From: Microvirga sp. TS319
GTDB lineage: Bacteria; Pseudomonadota; Alphaproteobacteria; Rhizobiales; Beijerinckiaceae
Direction of reading: 5' to 3'
DNA: 64,000 nucleotides
Assembly (NCBI RefSeq): GCF_041276405.1
Contig: NZ_JBGGGT010000002.1
Span: forward strand, 1,153,001-1,217,000
Part shown: positions 60,598 through 64,000 of the stretch, piece by piece
Layout: every line of letters starts with the position of its first letter
Position numbering within the stretch: the first letter of the stretch is position 1
Translations under genes and position numbers: made by a program
Notes under the pieces: model-generated
What the model saw: the letters and a program-made list of their open reading frames with translations, nothing else
Told to the model about the DNA's origin: nothing
Database searches by the model: none

Positions 60598-60915
60598 TCA
60601 GCCGGAGGCGGTACCGTCGTCTATTTCGTCGATCGACACCAGGAAAACGACATCGATGTTGATGTCACCAGAGTCTTCGTCGTTTTCGACCTCGTCCTCA
60701 TCCTCGTCGTCCAGAACCTCATAAAACGCATCGATTTCGTCTTCGGATGCGGGTCTGGTTGTCAAGGCAGCTGAGCCGTCCCAAAGGAATCGGCCCTCGC
60801 TCTTAAACGACTTCAGGTCATCTTTAAAGCTCTCACTCAAAAAGAGCTCCTGAGCCTGCTCCTGATCGGCATTGGTCACTGCAACCGCTTTGCCGGCAAT
60901 TTCCAGGGTAACCAT
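60598..60915 (-). CDS. acidic hypothetical protein
   Basis: A 105-residue protein from the ATG after GAAGGAC, 53 bases upstream of the helicase start on the same strand, so possibly co-transcribed. The first 65 residues look folded (VTLEIAGKAVAVTNADQEQAQ). A run of Asp/Glu (DEDEDEVENDEDSGD) follows. No family known. Confidence 0.6.
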   Translation of the reverse strand: MVTLEIAGKAVAVTNADQEQAQELFLSESFKDDLKSFKSEGRFLWDGSAALTTRPASEDEIDAFYEVLDDEDEDEVENDEDSGDINIDVVFLVSIDEIDDGTASG

Positions 60916-60999
60916 GGCATGTCCTTCATCGCTTAAGCTGGGGCTCCTAGGCTAACGCGCATCCGGGCGATTCGATCATCGCGGCCAAGCTCGCGAGCC

Positions 61000-61788
61000 C
61001 TACAATGTGTAGCGCAGGGCCTCGCTGGCGGCCCTTAGCGCCGGCAGGAAGCGTTCTTCCATCTCGGAGGCGGGCACGCGCGCGGCCTGAGCGCTGATGT
61101 TGAGGGCGATGGATGCCTGTCCGTCCTTCTGCACGAGCGGCACGGCAATGGAGCGGAGGCCAAGCTCCAGTTCCTCGTTGATGATGGCATAGCCCTGCTG
61201 GCGGACGGCATCCAGCACGGAGCGGAACTCATTCCTGTCGGTCACGGTCCTCGGCGTGCGCGCCTCCAAGCGTACGCGCCGTAGGTAGGCTTCGACGGTT
61301 TCGGGCGGCTGATAGGCCAGGATGGCCCGACCAAGAGAGGTGCAATAGGCGGGCAGCCGGCTTCCGACGCCCAGGCCGATGGACATGATCCGGCGGGTGG
61401 CCGAGCGGGCGATATAGACGATGTCGTCGCCGTCCAGTACCGCCGCGGAACTTGATTCACCTGTCTCCTCGGAGGCCCGTTCGAGGAAAGGCTGAAGGCG
61501 GGTGGGAATCGCCGTGGAGGAGAGATAGGCATAGCCGAGCCTGAGGATCCGTGGGCTCAATGAAAAGTAGCGCCCATCGAAATCCGCATAATGGAGACGC
61601 GTCAGGGTTCGCAGATAACGACGGGCGGCCGCGCGGGTAATGCCGGTGATCTTGGCGACGTCGGACAGGGTCAGCCGTGGGCGGCTGGCATCGAAGGCTT
61701 CGATGACCAGGAGGCCCTTTTCGAGACTCGCGACGAAATCGCGATCCTCGCGCTCCGGATTGTCCGTCTCCTGCGTCTGCATTCTCAT
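61000..61788 (-). CDS. IclR-family regulator (PcaR/PobR-like)
   Basis: A 262-residue regulator from the ATG giving MRMQTQETDNPERED; a GTG at 61827 would add 13 residues. The winged helix (VASLEKGLLVIEAFDASRPR, TITRAAARRYLRTL-type segment) and the C-terminal effector domain (GESSSAAVLDGDDIVYIARS, RLPAYCTSLGRAILA) match the PcaR/PobR/CatR branch, whose members sense aromatic acids. It is divergent from a branched-chain-type ABC transporter, its probable target. Confidence 0.88.
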   Translation of the reverse strand: MRMQTQETDNPEREDRDFVASLEKGLLVIEAFDASRPRLTLSDVAKITGITRAAARRYLRTLTRLHYADFDGRYFSLSPRILRLGYAYLSSTAIPTRLQPFLERASEETGESSSAAVLDGDDIVYIARSATRRIMSIGLGVGSRLPAYCTSLGRAILAYQPPETVEAYLRRVRLEARTPRTVTDRNEFRSVLDAVRQQGYAIINEELELGLRSIAVPLVQKDGQASIALNISAQAARVPASEMEERFLPALRAASEALRYTL

Positions 61789-61820
61789 GTCCAAAAGAGA
61801 GGGGTTCGACTCATGGAGCC

Positions 61821-61884
61821 TTGACACCCGGGGTGTGAATCGTCCTTGATGTGCGGAATGGTAATCAATGTTCGCAATGCGTAC
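61821..61884. promoter_or_regulatory. two palindromes in the IclR/transporter divergent region
   Basis: TTGACACCC-G-GGGTGTGAA at 61821-61839 has perfect 6-bp inner arms (ACACCC/GGGTGT) and near-symmetric ends; its TTGACA could also be a -35 box. GTTCGCAATGCGTAC at 61870-61884 has the size and symmetry of known IclR-family (PobR/PcaU) boxes. Both lie between the regulator start and the transporter gene, so one is a likely operator. Confidence 0.5.
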
Positions 61885-61959
61885 AAGTTTGATTTGCCTG
61901 GAGTAGGAGCCCGGGATCCGTTGAACGAGATTGACTGGCTCGCGGGGAGGGAGACGAGG

Positions 61960-63141
61960 ATGACAGCAGGCAAGAGATTACTGGGCGTGGCCGTCGGCGC
62001 GTTGCTGATGGGCTGCGTCTCCGCTTACGCCGACACCATCAAGGTCGGCATCATCGGCCCGTTCTCGGGACCGTTCGCCCTGCAGGGCAAGAACTTCCAG
62101 GCAGGCGTGGAAGCCTATATGGCGCTGAACGGAAAGTCCGTGAAGGGCCATGACATCGAGGTCATCTATCGCGACCTTCCGGCCGCCAATCCCGCTCAGT
62201 CCCGCGCCTTGGCGCAGGAGCTCGTGGTGAAGGAGAAGGTGCAGTATCTGGGCGGGGTCTACTTCACGCCGGACGCCATGGCGATCACGCCGCTGCTGGC
62301 GCAGGCCAACACGCCGCTCGTCATCTTCAACGCGGCCACCTCCGCGATCATGAACACGTCGCCGCTCGTGGTCCGCACGTCGTTCACGACAGCCCAGACG
62401 ACGCACCCCCTCGGTAAGATTGCCTACGACGAGGGTGTGAAGAAGGCCATTACCGTGGTGAGCGATTACGGGCCCGGCGTCGACGCCGAAAACGCGTTCA
62501 AGAAGGCGTTCGAGGCGGCAGGCGGCCAAGTGGTCGAGGCCATCCGCATGCCGATGAACACCACCGATTTCAGCCCGATCATGCAGCGCGTGCGCGATTC
62601 CGGCGCCACGGGCCTCTTCGCTTTCCTGCCCTCCGGCCCTCCTACGCTGGGCTTCGTGAAGGCCTTCAACGAGACGGGCCTGAAGACGGCCGGAATCAAG
62701 TTCTACGCGCCCGGCGATCTGACGCAGGAATCCGACCTGCCGGCTCTCGGTTCCGCGGCCGAAGGACTGAAGACGAGCTTCCACTATTCGGTGGCCCATG
62801 ACAGCCCGGAGAACAAGGCCTTCGTCGAGGCCGCGGTCAAGGCCATCGGCTCGGCGGACCAGCTCTCCTTCCCGGCGGCCGGCGCCTATGACGGCATGCA
62901 TGTCATCTACAAGATGATCGAGGCCACCGACGGCAAGCAGGATGCGAAGAAGGCGGTCGAGGCCGTCAAGGGCCTGTCCTGGACGAGCCCGCGCGGACCG
63001 GTGCGCATCGAGCCCGAGACTCGCCACATCACGCAGAACATCTATCTGCGCGAGGTCGCGAAGGCAGCCGACGGAAAATACGTCAACAAGGAGATCCAGA
63101 CCTTCCCGGATCAGAAGGATCCTGGTCTCGCCACCCAGTAA
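61960..63141 (+). CDS. branched-chain-type ABC transporter binding protein
   Basis: A 393-residue periplasmic binding protein of the Leu/Ile/Val type, starting at the ATG after GGGAGACGAGG. Signal peptide about residues 1-24. The mature fold has IKVGIIGPFSGPFALQGKNFQ at the start, the YLGGVYFTPDAMAITPLLAQ ligand-loop region and a GPVRIEPETRHITQNIYL end. With an aromatic-acid-type IclR regulator next door, an aromatic carboxylate is a likely substrate rather than an amino acid. Confidence 0.92.
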   Translation: MTAGKRLLGVAVGALLMGCVSAYADTIKVGIIGPFSGPFALQGKNFQAGVEAYMALNGKSVKGHDIEVIYRDLPAANPAQSRALAQELVVKEKVQYLGGVYFTPDAMAITPLLAQANTPLVIFNAATSAIMNTSPLVVRTSFTTAQTTHPLGKIAYDEGVKKAITVVSDYGPGVDAENAFKKAFEAAGGQVVEAIRMPMNTTDFSPIMQRVRDSGATGLFAFLPSGPPTLGFVKAFNETGLKTAGIKFYAPGDLTQESDLPALGSAAEGLKTSFHYSVAHDSPENKAFVEAAVKAIGSADQLSFPAAGAYDGMHVIYKMIEATDGKQDAKKAVEAVKGLSWTSPRGPVRIEPETRHITQNIYLREVAKAADGKYVNKEIQTFPDQKDPGLATQ

Positions 63142-63156
63142 GGCAAACCGACGAAA

Positions 63157-63189
63157 GGCGGGCGCGGCCCCAGTGGGGCCGCGCCCGCC
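63157..63189 (+). promoter_or_regulatory. perfect 15-bp stem-loop between binding protein and permease
   Basis: GGCGGGCGCGGCCCC-AGT-GGGGCCGCGCCCGCC, a perfect inverted repeat with a 3-base loop, 15 bases after the binding-protein stop. No T-run follows, so it is more likely an RNA-stabilising or partial-termination structure that keeps binding-protein mRNA in excess over permease mRNA. Confidence 0.8.
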
Positions 63190-63232
63190 AACTTACTCCC
63201 TCCGACGACATGCGAGCGAGCGGACGCTTTTC

Positions 63233-64000
63233 ATGCAGACTATCCTCAGCATTGCCATCGACGCTCTGGCGTTCGGCATGGTGCTGTTCATCATCTGCAT
63301 CGGCCTGTCTCTCACGATGGGCCTGATGCGGGTCGTGAATCTCGCTCATGGCGCCTTCGCGATGATCGCGGGCTATATCGCTTCCTATGCGGCGCGCGAT
63401 CTCGGGCTGGGCTATGCGGCTGCGGTCCTTCTGGCGATCGCCGGCACGATCGTCATCTCGATTCCGCTCGAGCGCTTTCTCTATCGCCGGATCTATGGCC
63501 GCTCCGAGCTGACTCAGGTGCTGATGACCATCGGCATCACATTCTGCGTGATCGGAATCACCAACTATTTCTTCGGTCCGACCCTGAAGACAATTCCGCT
63601 GCCTCGGCTTCTGAGCGGGCCGGTCGATGTAGGCTTCCGCACCATCGCGGCGCACCGGCTCTTCGTGATCGCCTGTGGCGCGGCTGTGGCGGGAGGGCTG
63701 TGGTATCTGATCGAGCGGACGAGCTTCGGGATCAAGCTCAGGGCGACGGTCGACAATGCGGCCATGAGCGATGCGCTCGGCGTGCGCACCCAGGTGGTCT
63801 ATGCCGTCAGCTTCGCCATCGCCGTCGGTCTTGCCGCATTCGGAGGGGTGGTCGGCGCCGAGTTTCTGCCCATCGAACCCTATTATGCCCTGCGCTACAT
63901 GGTGACCTTCCTCGTGGTCGTCTCGGTCGGCGGGGCGGGCTCCATTCCCGGCGCTCTCATCGCCTGTCTCGTCCTCGGGCTGGTGGATACGACCGGCCGC
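63233..64000 (+). CDS. branched-chain-type ABC permease (LivH-like), cut by window end
   Basis: The first 256 codons of a permease (MQTILSIAIDALAFGMVLFI) with about seven membrane segments in view. Typical LivH segments are GLMRVVNLAHGAFAMIAGYI, the RTSFGIKLRATVDNAAMSDALG coupling region and GGAGSIPGALI. The ATG starts 91 bases after the binding-protein gene with the stem-loop between them. The rest, and probably LivM- and LivG/F-type genes, lie beyond the window. Confidence 0.93.
   Translation, partial: MQTILSIAIDALAFGMVLFIICIGLSLTMGLMRVVNLAHGAFAMIAGYIASYAARDLGLGYAAAVLLAIAGTIVISIPLERFLYRRIYGRSELTQVLMTIGITFCVIGITNYFFGPTLKTIPLPRLLSGPVDVGFRTIAAHRLFVIACGAAVAGGLWYLIERTSFGIKLRATVDNAAMSDALGVRTQVVYAVSFAIAVGLAAFGGVVGAEFLPIEPYYALRYMVTFLVVVSVGGAGSIPGALIACLVLGLVDTTGR

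Noticed and set aside
1..64000. CRISPR array, rRNA or complete tRNA genes
   Set aside because: No regularly spaced repeats of the right length and no rRNA-like or full cloverleaf sequence were seen; only two tRNA-3'-like fragments.

Overview
The window is GC-rich, and its gene content points to an alphaproteobacterium of the Hyphomicrobiales, probably near Methylobacteriaceae (for example Microvirga). The evidence for this is an LdtR-type MarR regulator, a DUF768 protein, Rhizobiales-style palindromic repeats and a dense ABC-transporter complement. The genus is an inference.

Bases 1 to about 29,137 are most of a siphovirus-type prophage. Its late operon runs left to right in the usual HK97/lambda-like order: HNH nuclease, P27 small terminase, large terminase, portal, prohead protease, capsid, connector and head-closure genes, tail tube, tail chaperone, tape measure, distal tail genes, NlpC-type peptidase, a 1,117-residue J-like tip protein, a set of small distal tail genes, a collar-domain fibre and a fibre-assembly-like gene. 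Lysis genes follow at 25.2-26.5 kb. Integrase, repressor and left end lie outside the window. Small membrane or secreted proteins are inserted antisense inside the late operon (290, 933, 10065, 14005). A second antisense block at 22.5-29.0 kb carries cargo: a VasI-like secreted protein, a KilA-N/antirepressor-like protein that could be BstA-like, a DUF768 protein and a PutAbi-like abortive-infection membrane protein. Two genes are broken by in-frame amber codons. A 19-nt sequence shaped like a tRNA 3' end (29119-29137) is a candidate right attachment site.

29.1-36.8 kb is a mixed chromosomal stretch: a PEBP-like secreted protein, a Gly/His-rich repeat protein, ldtR, palindromic repeats, decayed copies of two prophage left-end genes beside another tRNA-3'-like scrap, an AhpD-type protein, a crotonase-family protein, an acyl-CoA synthetase and a relic of an amino-acid-type binding protein.

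36.8-47.5 kb is a hexuronate catabolic locus: uxuA, uxaA and a GntR regulator on the minus strand, divergent from uxaC, a complete PotABCD-type ABC transporter and a fructuronate-reductase-type dehydrogenase. The layout suggests direct ABC import of a uronate.

47.5-53.3 kb is a four-gene minus-strand signalling operon: periplasmic binding protein, Cache/HAMP/multi-PAS histidine kinase, stand-alone receiver, and receiver fused to a class III nucleotide cyclase. A perfect CRP-type palindrome lies 0.45 kb upstream of it.

54.0-58.7 kb is a mosaic in which single genes (a methyltransferase, a DUF1194 protein) sit between oppositely oriented copies of a REP-like element, and a 338-bp unit encoding a 79-residue protein occurs twice, 3,063 bp apart. 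58.7-64 kb holds a DEAD-box helicase with a DbpA-type domain, an acidic protein, an IclR regulator and the start of a branched-chain-type ABC transporter operon, whose first two genes are separated by a perfect 15-bp stem-loop.
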